55,931 nucleotides of DNA from Hawksworthiomyces lignivorus (taxonomy: Eukaryota; Ascomycota; Sordariomycetes; Ophiostomatales; Ophiostomataceae), in NCBI GenBank assembly GCA_002917075.1, contig NTMA01000150.1:1-55931 (forward strand). The letters run 5' to 3'. Below, in pieces: positions 40,901 to 51,733 of the stretch. The notes below the pieces were generated by a model. That model did not search any database. It saw only the letters and a program-made list of their open reading frames with translations, and was not told the origin of the DNA. A program made the position numbers and the translations under genes. The first letter of the stretch is position 1, and the number at the start of each line of letters is the position of its first letter.

Positions 40901-43219
40901 CAAATTCCGCAATATGCCTGCCCACAAGGAATAACTCTTGCAGGCCCGAATATCTGCCAGGCTTGAAACGCCAGCTATACGAACATAGCCTTGTCAGTCC
41001 CTATGTCTCACGGATACAATCCTCGCCGAGCAACTCTGACCGGTCCTCAATACCCTCCACTTCTCCCCCGCTGGCGTTCTTCTTGCACAGCATCCTTGCA
41101 CTTCTCTCCCTAAGCGAGGCCCGATAGCCTGTTTATCTTACGCTATTCATCACGCTGGCGTACAACAGAGCAACGGTGCCTCGTCCGTTCACTAGCAGCC
41201 GTTACCAAATCTAGGAAAGCTCTTGTTTCAGAATTTTTTTATTTCCTCTCTCTTTTTCTTTTCAGTTAAGCCTAGAGTCTATTTTGGGGGTTTCAGGGTT
41301 TGCACGGAGGCTTCCCATTTCTTTGTGTGGACTATTGCCGTTTCTGACTAGCACTCATTCGGAAGACACCAAAAAAGGTGCTGATCACAAAGAGACCCTG
41401 TCTTAGCATCACAAGACGCAGAATGCTATTGATTTACTGATTATCAATTATTTGAGCGTCTCTCTGCCGGCCGTGTCATTTCGTATATGGGCAAAAGAGA
41501 GTCGCCCGGCAATGGATCCCGGAAACTCGAGCCTGTTAGGGCAGAACGAAAGCATTCCTGCTTTCGGTGCCTTGCCGTGAGACGAAGGAAATCAAAGCAG
41601 GCATAAATATTGCCAAGGATGCGTGTAGAGGAGGTTGCCCGGAAGTACTTTGTCTGGGTCCAAATTCATACCCAGCACATTATGGAGAAAATCTGTTGAG
41701 TCTTTTGATTTCTCTGACGCGTAATCTCAATCAGAAAAGAGAACTGAGCTCATAGGCTCCGAGACAAAATGCTGTGTCTCCTATCTCTACTTCTACTGAA
41801 CCTTGTTTATTTTCCCTAGTGCATACAAAGCAGAAATGAGCTACGCTTCTCGGAATATTTCTATAGCTCGATCTCGTAAGCCTGCCTGTAGAAACAAGGA
41901 CACTAGCGCCAGCTACGGCAGATGCACCTTGCAGAGACCTGCATACCGCATCTTGCATGTGCAGGATGCATTCTGCAGCCTGAAGCTCTGGAAAATCTTA
42001 GGGATTAGAGTATAGCACGCTGTAATATAGCTAGATTTCAGCAATGCTCAGGTCTGTTGTTATGTTTACCGAGTTAAAATGCACTCTCTGGCACCTGAAA
42101 GTATTAGCTAAATATGCGAGATCTGCAAGCTGCGGAATAATCAAATGAGAAGAATGACTTGAAAATCTTCAAAAGCATGAATCAGTGAATTTCATGTGAT
42201 GAGGCCTTTAATTTTGTGAGCGATATGAGATATTTTGATGAAATCTCAAAAGCAGTTGCCAAAATCCCGCCTCTTTGACATACCGCTTCTTTACGAGCTG
42301 CTGCTAGCTACTTTGAAAATATCAATGAGAAATAAACGCACGTAAATGCTGTATCCAGAAAGGATGAACGGCCATGTTAGATCTCAGAAGTGTAGCCTTC
42401 ACTTTTCACCGCCATGTAGCTCCGGGTAACAAGCTCTGTGTTGTGTTTTAATGTCTCTGGTCACATCCAGATCGTCACATCAATGACTAGCCTACACCAT
42501 ATGTGTATGTACGGACAGAGACGTACGAAAATTCAAATGAAGTAGTTTTGAAGAGACAATTGAAGTGCTTGTATAATCTAGCGAAAGTGTAATAGTGCTG
42601 AATAGAGCTAGTAGCATTGATTCCAATCAAAATCGAAGGTGGCCATGTTTTGGCATCACATCTTCGCTCAGCAGAATATCTATTGCCATGTTTCTCATTC
42701 TGCCTTTCTCTTGACGGCAATGGTGGCAGTCCGTCTCGTCTCTCAAATATCGTTATATATATCTAGATACTACGATATCACCTCTCTTCAGGAAATGCTT
42801 TAACTCAGTTGGCCTTCTGCCGTCATGGCCACAATGCGGGCAGATGGAAAAAGAGAATGAGGCTGCTTCACGTCTGCGCCAGCCTTGTCCGAAAACAAAA
42901 CTGCTAGACCCTTGGTTCTATAACGCTTAGACGACAGAGAGGGACGCTGATATGCAAATGGTATAGAGTTAGTGGCGGTGATGACATATTTATATATTCT
43001 TTGCAATGCAGACATTGCTGCTACCATGAGATGCGGCTGGGTTTTGTTTCCTGGCGCGCAGATAGTAGCTTCTGATTTGGATGTTGGCACTGGAACAGTT
43101 GTTGAAGCAGAAGTGAAAGCGGAAGATGTGAGGAGCTTAAATAGCGTGTCACGCAACTCTTTGTCCTGGCAATGTAACTTGGTTCTAGTACCAGATTGTG
43201 TTGCTGTTGAGGGCTATGA
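37934..43219. other. Gene-free region left of the membrane-protein gene
   Basis: No gene is supported. The 40.5-41.3 kb part is somewhat richer in GC but has no long frames. The 3' untranslated region of the membrane-protein gene should extend leftwards from 43219. A minus-strand frame at 42800-43156 begins only at TTG and has no recognisable content. Confidence 0.5.
39477..39510. repeat. T-rich low-complexity tract
   Basis: Runs of five or six T separated by single A residues, similar to the tract near 15.5 kb. Confidence 0.7.
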
Positions 43220-44645
43220 TCATGACGCATCTGGCGTAACAAGATCTGGAATTTCCAAGGGCGACTCATGCGGGCGTGGTGGTCTAACCGGACCCTGTAG
43301 GACTCGCGACGTAGAAACCGTTTCTTCATTCAAAACTATAGCTTCGGCATGGCTGGTTGTGATGGCACGTCCGTATGTGTATGCATTCGATGCCGATGCG
43401 CCTGGAGCGGTAGAATGACTTCCGTAGCTAGAAGGCAGGCCATTGTGTCTCCTGGCGTCTTTATTATTTGCTCTAGCAGCGGGAAGGTCCAGATCAGGAT
43501 GACGATGGCTTGCCGGCGATGGACGGGGCAGAGTTTCTGACGATAAAGCTAGCCTATTTGTATGACCATATGAGCAGTGATGCGGCTTCTTGAATGCCCC
43601 GGGTCCTCGGCTGATTGCTGTTCTCTCAAGGATATGCTCTGCTCTGGGCTCTAGTTTGTTTGTTGTCGGCGCACATATAGGTGAACTGGGGAAATAATAC
43701 TGCGGGATGCTATTACTGTCATCGTATGAGCGGCAGTGTGCTGGTGCCATTTCTCTCATCTTTCGCCTTGTATTGTAACCTGAAGGGCTAGGTGGCGGAG
43801 AGAGCGAAGTCAGAGGCGGCGAGCTGCTCCGGCTCTTATCCTTCCATTCGAAGACCGATGAGAGCAATTTCCGGCCCCGGCCGTAAGAGCTGGACGTTGT
43901 ACTTAAAGCTGAAAATTGAGAAGGAGACAGCAAGAGGCTAGTTTTTCCAACTGACATAGAAGTCGATGTTGTCCTTCCTGATGCTCTAGACGTAGCGGCA
44001 GGGGAAACAGTCCCACGGCCAGAGTCACAGGAATCTGCGGGAGATAGGAAAGACCTTGGGGATTTTGCTGCCTGAAAATGCATTAGCTGAGTGTCGGTAC
44101 ACCAACTGCGAAGCGGCCGTGTCCTTGAACCCACATTCAGGGAAACTTCGTGGTCTTGAAAAGCTGCTGCTCTTCTTTTGTGCTTATCTGACGGTCGCAG
44201 ATGATTTAGACATCGCCAGAGAAGGCAGACGGTGATGGTTGCTAGAACCACAAATACGAGACAGACACAACCAGTAGAGCTGCCAGAGCTCTTGTATATC
44301 CGTGTCTGAAAGTAACGAGCAGACGTCTGCCAGTGGTATGTTGTCGACGTTGCTGTTACTTGGGGAATGAAAAAGCGTCCTCAGGAAACTCTGCCTGCAG
44401 CTCCCAATGCATTTACGGGCGTCACCACCATCAATGATGCCTGATCGACCCGAGAGGGATATTTCACTGGATTTGATCTGTTCATTTTCCGACCTCATTC
44501 GCGTCCCTGTTTTGCGTCTCTTTCTTAAATTTGACCGGGATGTGTCTGTCGGTTCACCTGATGATCTGAGGGAGACGTTATCATGGCCGTTGCCATCAAG
44601 ATCGAGAGGACAGAGACAATGACAAGTCGTCTTTGGTGGAGCCAT
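43220..44645 (-). CDS. Probable single-pass membrane protein with long Ser/Pro-rich tail (two exons)
   Basis: I do not recognise the family. The model is exon 44645-44417, a 64-bp intron (44416-44353, GTAAAT donor, AACAG acceptor), then exon 44352-43220, giving 453 residues. The start ATG lies in a strong GCCATGGCT context. Splicing joins the frames so that residues 77-103 (Thr/Ser/Tyr-rich) lead into one hydrophobic helix at about 105-122, rich in Val, Leu and Cys. A basic stop-transfer stretch follows, ending in KHKRR near residue 137. The remaining 316 residues are disordered-looking, rich in Ser, Pro, Arg and His, with PPLTSLSPPPSPS-type repeats, and end near LEIPDLVTPDAS. No signal peptide is visible, so the N-terminus (basic cluster RKRRK at 41-45) may be wrong or the topology unusual. 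The intron has no good branch point. The long uninterrupted second exon makes a real gene likely; the 5' end is uncertain. Confidence 0.5.
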
Positions 44646-47118
44646 GGCAAACAAACTGCACGGAGAAGAGAGACTTGAAAATAGACAAGCAGAATATGAA
44701 GCATCAAAGATAGGGGATACAAGGGCCTAGGTTCTATGATGATATCAACTGAGGAAGAGAAACCAACTCGCCGATGGAAGAGAGAGCGGATGAGCATAAA
44801 GATGAAAAGAAATAAAGTAACAAGATACATTCGAGAAAAACCACGCACACATCTCTATGCTCTCTACGTGTAATGGATGTGAGATTCGAAGATGGGGGAA
44901 GTCGAGTGAGTAAAAATGACCGCGGGTCTTACTGCAGCCGGCCTAGCTGAATGGATGATAAAAGCTCATAGTAGTCGAAAAAAGAGAAATGGATGTTACC
45001 CAAAGCAAACAGATACCAGGAGAAGGGGAAGCAGATAAAAAAAAAGAAAGTCTGAATCAGGGAAACGTCCGATAGGGCGGTAGGGGGTATGCAAGAAATC
45101 GGTAAGCGAGAGATGGAGAGCGTGGATGCAGACGGAAGAGGAGTCAGAAATGACCGAGATGAAAATTATCGTGTACGACATCGTATCCAGGACAGCCAGA
45201 ACTTCTCGGATGTCCACAGTCGAGTAGATTGTCATCTTTTAAGGTTACTCAGGTATAAATTGGCATGCTGTATCGCCGGAAGAGCCAAGTAAGGTGCTTG
45301 TCCCTATCCTCCTATAACACTACAAAGAAGACTAGATAATATGAAATGCCGCATTTTTCTTCTGTTTGTGTGTTTATTGATATTGCTCTAACGTAGGGCA
45401 GAGCATAGACATGTGATAATAAGAAATAGAGAGGTCGATGAATGCAAAAGGCAAAGGTCAGCTACGCAGTTGGATCCTCGTATATGAGCAGAAGGCAACG
45501 CGAAGATATTTTCAGAGGTGCCGACAAGAAAGAGGTTGCAATACGAAGCACGGCTACGTGCGTTCCCGTCCAGCGAAGGTGAGCGAGGCAAACTCTGGAG
45601 TGCTCATCTTATGATAAAAGAAGATAAATTAATCATTCTGGTTGCGTTTGCCAAGATGGTAACACAGCGAAGTTTGTCAAGAAAATACCCGGCCAGCGCA
45701 GCCACCCGTGCTCGCCGAATACCACGGATTCGCTTAGAGGCAATTGGAAAAGGGGATAAATATAGGTGTCAACCAGGAGTTATTCACTTAGCTAAGGAAG
45801 ACGGGGGCAATCACCAGTTTTTTTCTGGAAGTAGATAGGCAGCTAGCTAACAGCTATCGTGGGATGGTTTTGAACGGTCAAAATTATGTGGCCTTTTAGT
45901 GAATGTTCTCTAATATGCAAGCTGCTGCTGTGATGATTTACCGTCAGCAGAGTAACATAGTGAATTAGTTGCGCTAATATTGCTATGCACTTCTGTTTGA
46001 GTGAGAGGAACTACTTCCAGTGGCACTGTTGGCATTCATTGCTTTTAGAGGTGCACGTATGAGACGGCACAAGCAAAAATGAAAAAAATTGATCGACGCG
46101 GTTGAGAACATGTAAGGATCTACGAGGAAGTGAGGTTAAAAAATCGGGGATGACAAGGAACAGGAAGTAGGAAGCTTCTTAGTGGAGGACAAAAAGTCAA
46201 AAAGCGAAAGAAAGGAGAAAAGTAAGGGGACGAGAAAAAGAAAGTAAATGGTCAGAAATTTCTGTTCAGCTCTCGGTAAGAACTTCGTGAAACTTCCATG
46301 CATGCAATCTAGCTGCATACAGCGAGCGAAGATAGCGTCGATCGACCAAGGCATCTGGCTGGAGCGGTTCTCGTCGCTCATTGGATTCATAACACATCTG
46401 CTTTGATCGAAACGGAGGTACAAAAAAGAAAATGAAACACCAGTGGGAAGGGCCAAGACAGAATAGGTGAACGGTGACACCGAAGTTTGTTCGCCACGTT
46501 TTCCTCCTTCGTGCTCGAAGCTCGTGGAGATGAGAATAAAGTGAGTCCCGAACTCGGGTCGTAGAGGGTCTCAACTCTGCCTGCTCGAGAAGATACGGCC
46601 GGTGAGGCTCGGTGGCTTCTCTCAGCTGGGTGGATTGTATAGATGAGACGACATAGCTAGAAAAAAAAAATTGAACTGCGGCATTATGCTTGGGGTCCCT
46701 GGTCTCTGACGCTCTGTCCACCTCATTCATTTTCGTGTCCAAACTTGGAGCCCGCGTATTTTCTTTTAAGAGGCCTAGAAGTAGCTCTCTCCTGACTGCT
46801 TCAAAGGGCCCTGAAGCTGGCTTGCTGCAGAAGCGGTGTGGCCAAGAAAAGAAGGTAATGGGGACGGTGAGCGGAAATGACATCGTAGTGAGACCTTGTC
46901 ATGGACAGCTCTGTGTCTTATTCGATCTGGCGGTCAGGAACAAAGTATGAAACGAGAAAGATGCACGATAGAAGAAATTTCCTGCCATGGCAAGGAGTGT
47001 CTATTTCCAGCTATTGCTACAGACAGGTTCAAGAGACGACGAAACGGGCGTAGGACAAAAACCCGGGACAGGTGCTAAGAAACTCATGGTAAAGAAGACG
47101 AGAAAAGGAATACTTGTC
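44646..47118. other. Intergenic region between membrane protein and TYW2 genes
   Basis: No convincing gene. One minus-strand ATG-started frame (46883-46266, 205 codons) is listed separately with low confidence. Other frames start at non-ATG codons or mirror purine-rich sequence. Confidence 0.5.
46266..46883 (-). CDS. Doubtful open frame of 205 codons
   Basis: It is ATG-initiated and intronless. The translation is mixed in composition, with an Arg-rich segment near residue 125 and aromatic hydrophobic stretches that match T-rich DNA. No domain or family is recognised and codon use is unlike the GC-rich neighbours to the right. It could be an orphan gene or chance; I favour chance. Confidence 0.12.
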   Translation of the reverse strand: MSFPLTVPITFFSWPHRFCSKPASGPFEAVRRELLLGLLKENTRAPSLDTKMNEVDRASETRDPKHNAAVQFFFSSYVVSSIQSTQLREATEPHRPYLLEQAELRPSTTRVRDSLYSHLHELRARRRKTWRTNFGVTVHLFCLGPSHWCFIFFFVPPFRSKQMCYESNERREPLQPDALVDRRYLRSLYAARLHAWKFHEVLTES

Positions 47119-48780
47119 TCATCGTACGGTGATACAAATGTCAAATACGCAATGCCAGACGCCAGGCGCAAACGTCTTGACCAGCTCCACGTGCTGGACA
47201 GCAGCGCTCACCGACCCTTCGGATCCAGGGCCCGCCGCGGCCCACTTGCTCATCAAAGCCTGGATTTCATCCTTCCGGCTCTCGATGTCCACGGCGCCCA
47301 CATTTTCGTGCAGATGGAGCCAGCCGGTCCACGAGCTGGCGTGGACACCAGTGCTGCCTGTGCCGCCGCGACCACGACCGCTGCCCTCTACGACGGCATC
47401 CCAGGCGGTGCGCCAGGTGTCGCGGCTCGTGGGCAGCAGGCCGCAGTTGACGTGCTGGACCCGCAGAGGCTCTCCTGGCCCTTTCCCTGGCTGCAGCTTT
47501 GCCCGGTTCTCTTGGAGAGCGTCTGCGGGAATGGCGGCACGCAGCTCAGCGATGCGCCGGGCCGCGTTCTGGTTGTCTTCGACGAAGATGACAATTCGGG
47601 GCATCACGCCGCCGCCTTCTCCGCTGTCTCGGCCAAACACCAAATCGGCCGTGGGCCGCGTCAGGTCCGCGGCCGAGCGCACGACCCGCGCTGGCCAGCC
47701 GTTGCGGGCGGCGCCGCGGCGCAGGGCTTCGGCGCTCCAGGGGTTGAGCTCCCAGCCGAGCACGCGCAGGCCGCGCTGGGCGTAGGAGAAGACAAAGTAG
47801 CCGATGCCGGCGTAGAGGTCGACGGCCCAGGCATCGCCGGCGCCGCTTCCAGTGCTGGCCGGTCCTGGTGCTGCCGCCGGCCACGCCAGCAGGCGCGCCT
47901 TCTCCTTGACGTTGCCGCGGCTGAACATGGACCAGCGCGGCGCCCAGGTCTGGTAGAGGCCGTTCTGCTTGGTCGAGACCCAGAGGGCACGGGCAAAGTC
48001 TGCGTCGGCGGGCTCGGCCGCGGCCAGCGCCGCCGGCCCAAAGTCGCCGTAGAGCGGACGCAGACCCATGGGGCTCCGTAGAATGTTCTCCTTGTCGTGC
48101 TGCGCATGGTCGTGGCGGTGTCCGCTGTGCGCTTCACTCCCGTCACCGCTGCCGCCGTCTTCGCCGCCACAATCGTCATCACCATCGTAGACGTGTAGTG
48201 GGATCCCCTCGTTGACGGCAAGGCAGGTCAGCTGAGTGCCTTGCCCACTCCTGGGCGAGAGCGCGACGAGAATGTCCCGCCATAGCTGGCTCGCCTGCGC
48301 AGGGCTTACGGCAGCGAATACGTTCTGCCAGAGGGGCAGCCCGTCAGCACCTGCGTGGGCCGGCGCGGACGACGCTGGCGAGGGAAATGTGAGACTGCCC
48401 GGTGAGGAAGATGTAGGTGGGGCGACAGAGGAGAGCGCCTGAAACCCAAAGCTGCCGGTCGGCAGCAGCACCATGGGCTCGTAGACGACCCAGCGCTTGG
48501 GCGCCTGGGCGACCAGCGTCTCGATGGACCAGTCGAGCAGCGAAGAGCCCCGGTGGAGCGGCAAGCCGGACAGGGTGGGCAGGACGCCCTCGAGCGAGCG
48601 GCGGACAACGGCTGAGACCTTGTTTTCCTTTGGCTTCTTGGGCCGCTCGTCTTGGCGCTGATTCCGCCTCTGGTCCCTCTCAGCTCCCTGCCGTTGTCGC
48701 TCTCGGCTGTCATTGTCCTCTCTCTTTTTCTTCACCTCCCCCCCTCCATCCTCCTCCATGAGATCGATGTGGGAGCTCAT
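47119..48780 (-). CDS. TYW2: tRNA wybutosine-synthesizing protein 2 (alpha-amino-alpha-carboxypropyl transferase)
   Basis: A class I SAM-fold enzyme of 553 residues, intronless. Known family role: it moves the 3-amino-3-carboxypropyl group of S-adenosylmethionine onto the tricyclic base at position 37 of tRNA-Phe (yW-86 to yW-72), in the cytoplasm. Visible evidence: residues 273-296 carry the TYW2/Trm5-type block NGLYQTWAPRWSMFSRGNV, 320-329 the SAM-binding stretch VDLYAGIGYF, and 344-362 the ELNPWSAEALRRGAARNGW helix. HVNCGLLPTSRDTW follows at 443-456, HLHENVG at 489-495, and FAPGVWHCVFDI near the end. The N-terminal 55 residues are highly charged, and 120-145 and 200-230 are low-complexity inserts, so it is longer than the yeast protein Trm12. 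It is transcribed away from the dehydrogenase at 49337. The start at 48780 is the first ATG; another in-frame ATG lies at codon 8. Confidence 0.93.
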   Translation of the reverse strand: MSSHIDLMEEDGGGEVKKKREDNDSRERQRQGAERDQRRNQRQDERPKKPKENKVSAVVRRSLEGVLPTLSGLPLHRGSSLLDWSIETLVAQAPKRWVVYEPMVLLPTGSFGFQALSSVAPPTSSSPGSLTFPSPASSAPAHAGADGLPLWQNVFAAVSPAQASQLWRDILVALSPRSGQGTQLTCLAVNEGIPLHVYDGDDDCGGEDGGSGDGSEAHSGHRHDHAQHDKENILRSPMGLRPLYGDFGPAALAAAEPADADFARALWVSTKQNGLYQTWAPRWSMFSRGNVKEKARLLAWPAAAPGPASTGSGAGDAWAVDLYAGIGYFVFSYAQRGLRVLGWELNPWSAEALRRGAARNGWPARVVRSAADLTRPTADLVFGRDSGEGGGVMPRIVIFVEDNQNAARRIAELRAAIPADALQENRAKLQPGKGPGEPLRVQHVNCGLLPTSRDTWRTAWDAVVEGSGRGRGGTGSTGVHASSWTGWLHLHENVGAVDIESRKDEIQALMSKWAAAGPGSEGSVSAAVQHVELVKTFAPGVWHCVFDICITVR

Positions 48781-49336
48781 CCCGAATGCTGCTTCTGGCC
48801 GTTGCTCATACTTGAGCTTGGTTGGCTACTTACTATAATGCGCTGCTAGTATTGGAGAGAAGTCAAAGACGACAACTTATCATCCAATTGATATGAGATG
48901 GCCAATGATAGAAGCTCCCGGTAACTTAAGACCGTGAAAAAAAGTTGGATTATGTAAAGCTTGAATTTGATTCTCGTGGGCCTCGAATTGAGAGAAACCA
49001 TCGCCATTGGCGTGGGTAGTAGTTCTAGGAAGTGTGGATTTAGCGTCGCATAAGCGTTGATTCCGGAGAGTCAATTCTCTTGTTCTGCGGGGAGGGGAGA
49101 GCTAATTGCCAGGTGAGGCAATGCAGCGAAGCCAAAGAGCCTCGGCTTACGCCGCATTGGGGCAGCACAGCTTGGGGTATTACGCTTATGCGTTCACAGT
49201 GAACCTCGCCTGAGTTGCGAGTTGCGAGGCCGACTGTATTTCATGTGTGCTTGTATCAAAGTGATGCCTGCCACTGCCAATTCCTTTTCTACACACACAT
49301 TTCATTAACTTGTTTGCTTGCTTCTCTTCCCTTGAC
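48781..49336. promoter_or_regulatory. Shared promoter region of TYW2 and the dehydrogenase
   Basis: 556 bp between two divergent start codons. CCAAT-box candidates occur in both orientations (near 48910, 49003 and 49154). No clear TATA box is seen. The segment just before 49337 is T/C-rich, as usual for fungal leaders. Confidence 0.5.
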
Positions 49337-50477
49337 ATGTCAGACTCGGCCAACAAGCGTCTGCAGGCCATCGGCCAGCAGCTCGGCGGCGGCAGCAGCA
49401 GCGGTCTTGAGCCGATTCACCAGGTCGCCCCGGCCTCGAACGGTGCCCGAGCCAAGGGCAAGGTTGTCATTATAACAGGTGAGCACTTATCTTTCTTACT
49501 TACGAGGGGTGGAAAGAGGGAGCGGTCGAACCTTGGAGTGTGATCTGACACAAAGCTTCTCTTCGTCTCGCCCGCCCCGCAGGCGCGAACTCTCTGCTCG
49601 GCATCGGCCGCGCCTCGGCGCAGCAGTTTGCGGAGAACGAGGCGCGCGCGGTGTACATCTGCGACTTTGACGACACGCACCTGGCGGCGCAGCAGCAGGA
49701 CCTGGCGGCGCGCTTCCCGGCCGTGGACGTGCACGTGCGCAAGTTCGACGCGGCCGACGAGGCCGCCGTGCAGGACGTCGTGGCCGACGCCCTGCGGCGG
49801 TACGGCCGGCTGGACGTGTTCTTTGCCAATGCGGGAACCCTGGGCCCCCCGACGGTCTTTAGCGACGTCAGCTCCGAGGCCTTCATGCAGGTCATGCGCG
49901 TGAATGCACTGGGGTACGCTTTTTCTTCTTCTTCTTCTTCTTTCCCTTTTCGTGCTGTCATCCTTTCTTCTCAGTTGCAGCAGACACATGTGGCTGACTG
50001 TGAGATTTGCGCGTGCACAGCCCCTTCCTCGCCGCCAAGCACGGGGCGCCGGCCATGCAGAAGACGTCGCCCGACAAGCCGGCGCCCGGCGGCAGCATCG
50101 TGCTGACGGCGTCGGTGGCCGGCCTGCGGTCGAACGCGGGCGCCACGCCCTACTCGGCGTCCAAGGCGGCTGTCGTCAACATGGCGCAGACGCTGGCGTT
50201 CCAGCTGGCCGGCACCGGCGTGCGCGTCAACGCCGTGTGCCCGGGCCTCATCGAGACCGGCATGACGGCCGCCGTGTTCGCATCCGCCCGCGCGCGCGGC
50301 ACCCAGAACAAGATCGGCCAGCTCAACCCGCTGCGGCGCGCCGGCCACAGCGACGAGATTGCGCGCGCCGTGCTGTTCCTCGGCAGCGACGAGGCCAGCT
50401 ACGTCAACGGCCAGGCCTGGGCCGTCGACGGCGGCCTGAGCGCCGGCCACCCTTTCGTGCCGGGCAAGCTGGCTTAG
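49337..50477 (+). CDS. Short-chain dehydrogenase/reductase (three exons)
   Basis: An NAD(P)-dependent oxidoreductase of 309 residues, probably cytosolic; the substrate is unknown. Exons 49337-49478, 49583-49913 and 50021-50477 are joined across introns with GTGAGC and GTACGC donors and CAG acceptors. The junctions fall inside the cofactor glycine motif and just after VNALG, and both restore conserved SDR sequence. Motifs: TG(x5)GIG at residues 47-56, NAG at 130-132, catalytic Ser189 (LTASVAG), Tyr202 and Lys206 (YSASK), and PG at 232-233. The glycine motif has two residues more than the classical TGxxxGIG. An Asp (D75) at the end of the second beta strand suggests preference for NAD(H). The N-terminal 40 residues before the Rossmann fold are an unusual Gly/Ser-rich extension. 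The gene is tail to tail with the reductase at 50719 (241 bp apart). Coding GC is very high. Confidence 0.93.
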
Positions 50478-50718
50478 TGCGGAGACGGAGAAGACGAACG
50501 TTGCGCTCTTTAGATCGTTTTGGTTATATAATTATTAAGGAGGTTCTATCTATGTGTACATAGCGTCTATATCTGTTATCTGCGTACAAAAAGTATGTTC
50601 CCCGACTTCGTCCATGCAACCAGAAACAATGCATAGCGTTTCTTTCATCGTCTTCCCTCATACCGGTCGTGGCAATCCCTTCTACCCCCCAGAAGAGATG
50701 CGAAGAAACAACCCCCAT

Positions 50719-51733
50719 TTACCAGATACCCGGGATCACGGCCCACCGGCGGCCGACCTTCTCGGCGCCAAAGCGCTCAATGTACCACTGGCGGCCCCGC
50801 ACGGCGCGCGGGAGCATGGCAGCTATCTCGTTGATGACGAACATGCGCGCGGGAACGCAGCTCCAACCGGCAGCCATGTAGAAGCCGAACCACTCGACCC
50901 ACTCGACAAAGTAGTGCGGGTACAGCATGTAGCGGAACAGGCCGGCCTCGGGCAGCTGGTAGTGCTTGCCGACGGCCTGCATGGGCATGCCGTCCTCGCG
51001 GGCTACGCGGGCGCGGCGCTGTTCCTCGCGGCGACGGATGTCGCGAAGCTCCTCGTCGTGATAGTAGTTGGCAGCAAGCCCCAGGTAGAAGATGGCGATG
51101 CCGGCCACAAACTGCAGAGTGGGCCAGGGCCGCAGCTGAGCGTCCCAGTCGGCGGCGGTGCGCGGCCCGTAGGCGGCCAGGAAGCTGCCAATGCTAGTGG
51201 CGTTGAACAGCTGGAAGTTCATGCCCAAGGCCCACACCACCACGTGGATGGGCGACATGGACGGAGCGATCAGCGGATAGATGACCGCGCGGTAGCTGTA
51301 GTGGATGACCTGGAGGGGCCCTGTGTTAGAGCTGGAGACTGGTCTACCTTCATTCCGTGGCGTGAGAAAGAGGAGCACTTACAAACAGCCCAGCGAGGAC
51401 CTTGTTCTGCCACGGCAGATCCGTGATCCCCTCCTGCTTGGTGAGCGTGCTCATGATGTAGAGCAGCGTCAGGAAGCCGGGGCTCTCCATGGTCATCCAG
51501 CCGATGCGGCCGGGGAAATTTAAAGGGCTCTTGACAGAGGTCTTGCCCATGCCGTACCACCCGATGGCCCACTGCAGTGACGCAAGCTGCAAGACAAGTC
51601 AGTGAACATAGTCTGACAAGCATAACATAGATGAATAAGCAACACAACTCACTAGGGGGTAGAACTGCCACAGGTACACAATCCAGTTATAGTGTTCCCG
51701 ACTGGGAGGCATCCAGCCCTCGATGATGGCCAT
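50719..51733 (-). CDS. Steroid 5-alpha-reductase family membrane enzyme (three exons)
   Basis: A polytopic membrane protein of 291 residues, probably in the endoplasmic reticulum. It belongs to the 3-oxo-5-alpha-steroid 4-dehydrogenase family (NADPH-dependent reduction of a conjugated C=C); the fungal substrate is unknown. Exons in coding order are 51733-51653, 51586-51383 and 51309-50719. The introns (66 and 73 bp) have GTGAGT and GTAAGT donors and CAG acceptors, all in phase 0. Several hydrophobic segments span residues 15-40, 62-76, 88-110, 115-142 and 158-178. The family C-terminal domain is recognisable: a charged loop (179-205, HDEELRDIRRREEQRRARV), then GLFRYMLYPHYFVEWVEWFGF at 218-238, matching the family pattern GLF-x-Y-V...NY-x-x-E-x-x-EW-x-G with His for the usual Asn. 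It ends RRWAVIPGIW, near the family K-x-R-x-x-x-IP end. The start ATG is preceded by an A/C-rich leader. Confidence 0.9.

Noticed and set aside
47114..48081. Long plus-strand frames opposite TYW2
   Set aside because: Shadows of a GC-rich real gene; the minus-strand frame has all the family motifs.
50554..51426. 290-codon plus-strand frame opposite the reductase gene
   Set aside because: Antisense shadow of the spliced, family-matching minus-strand gene.
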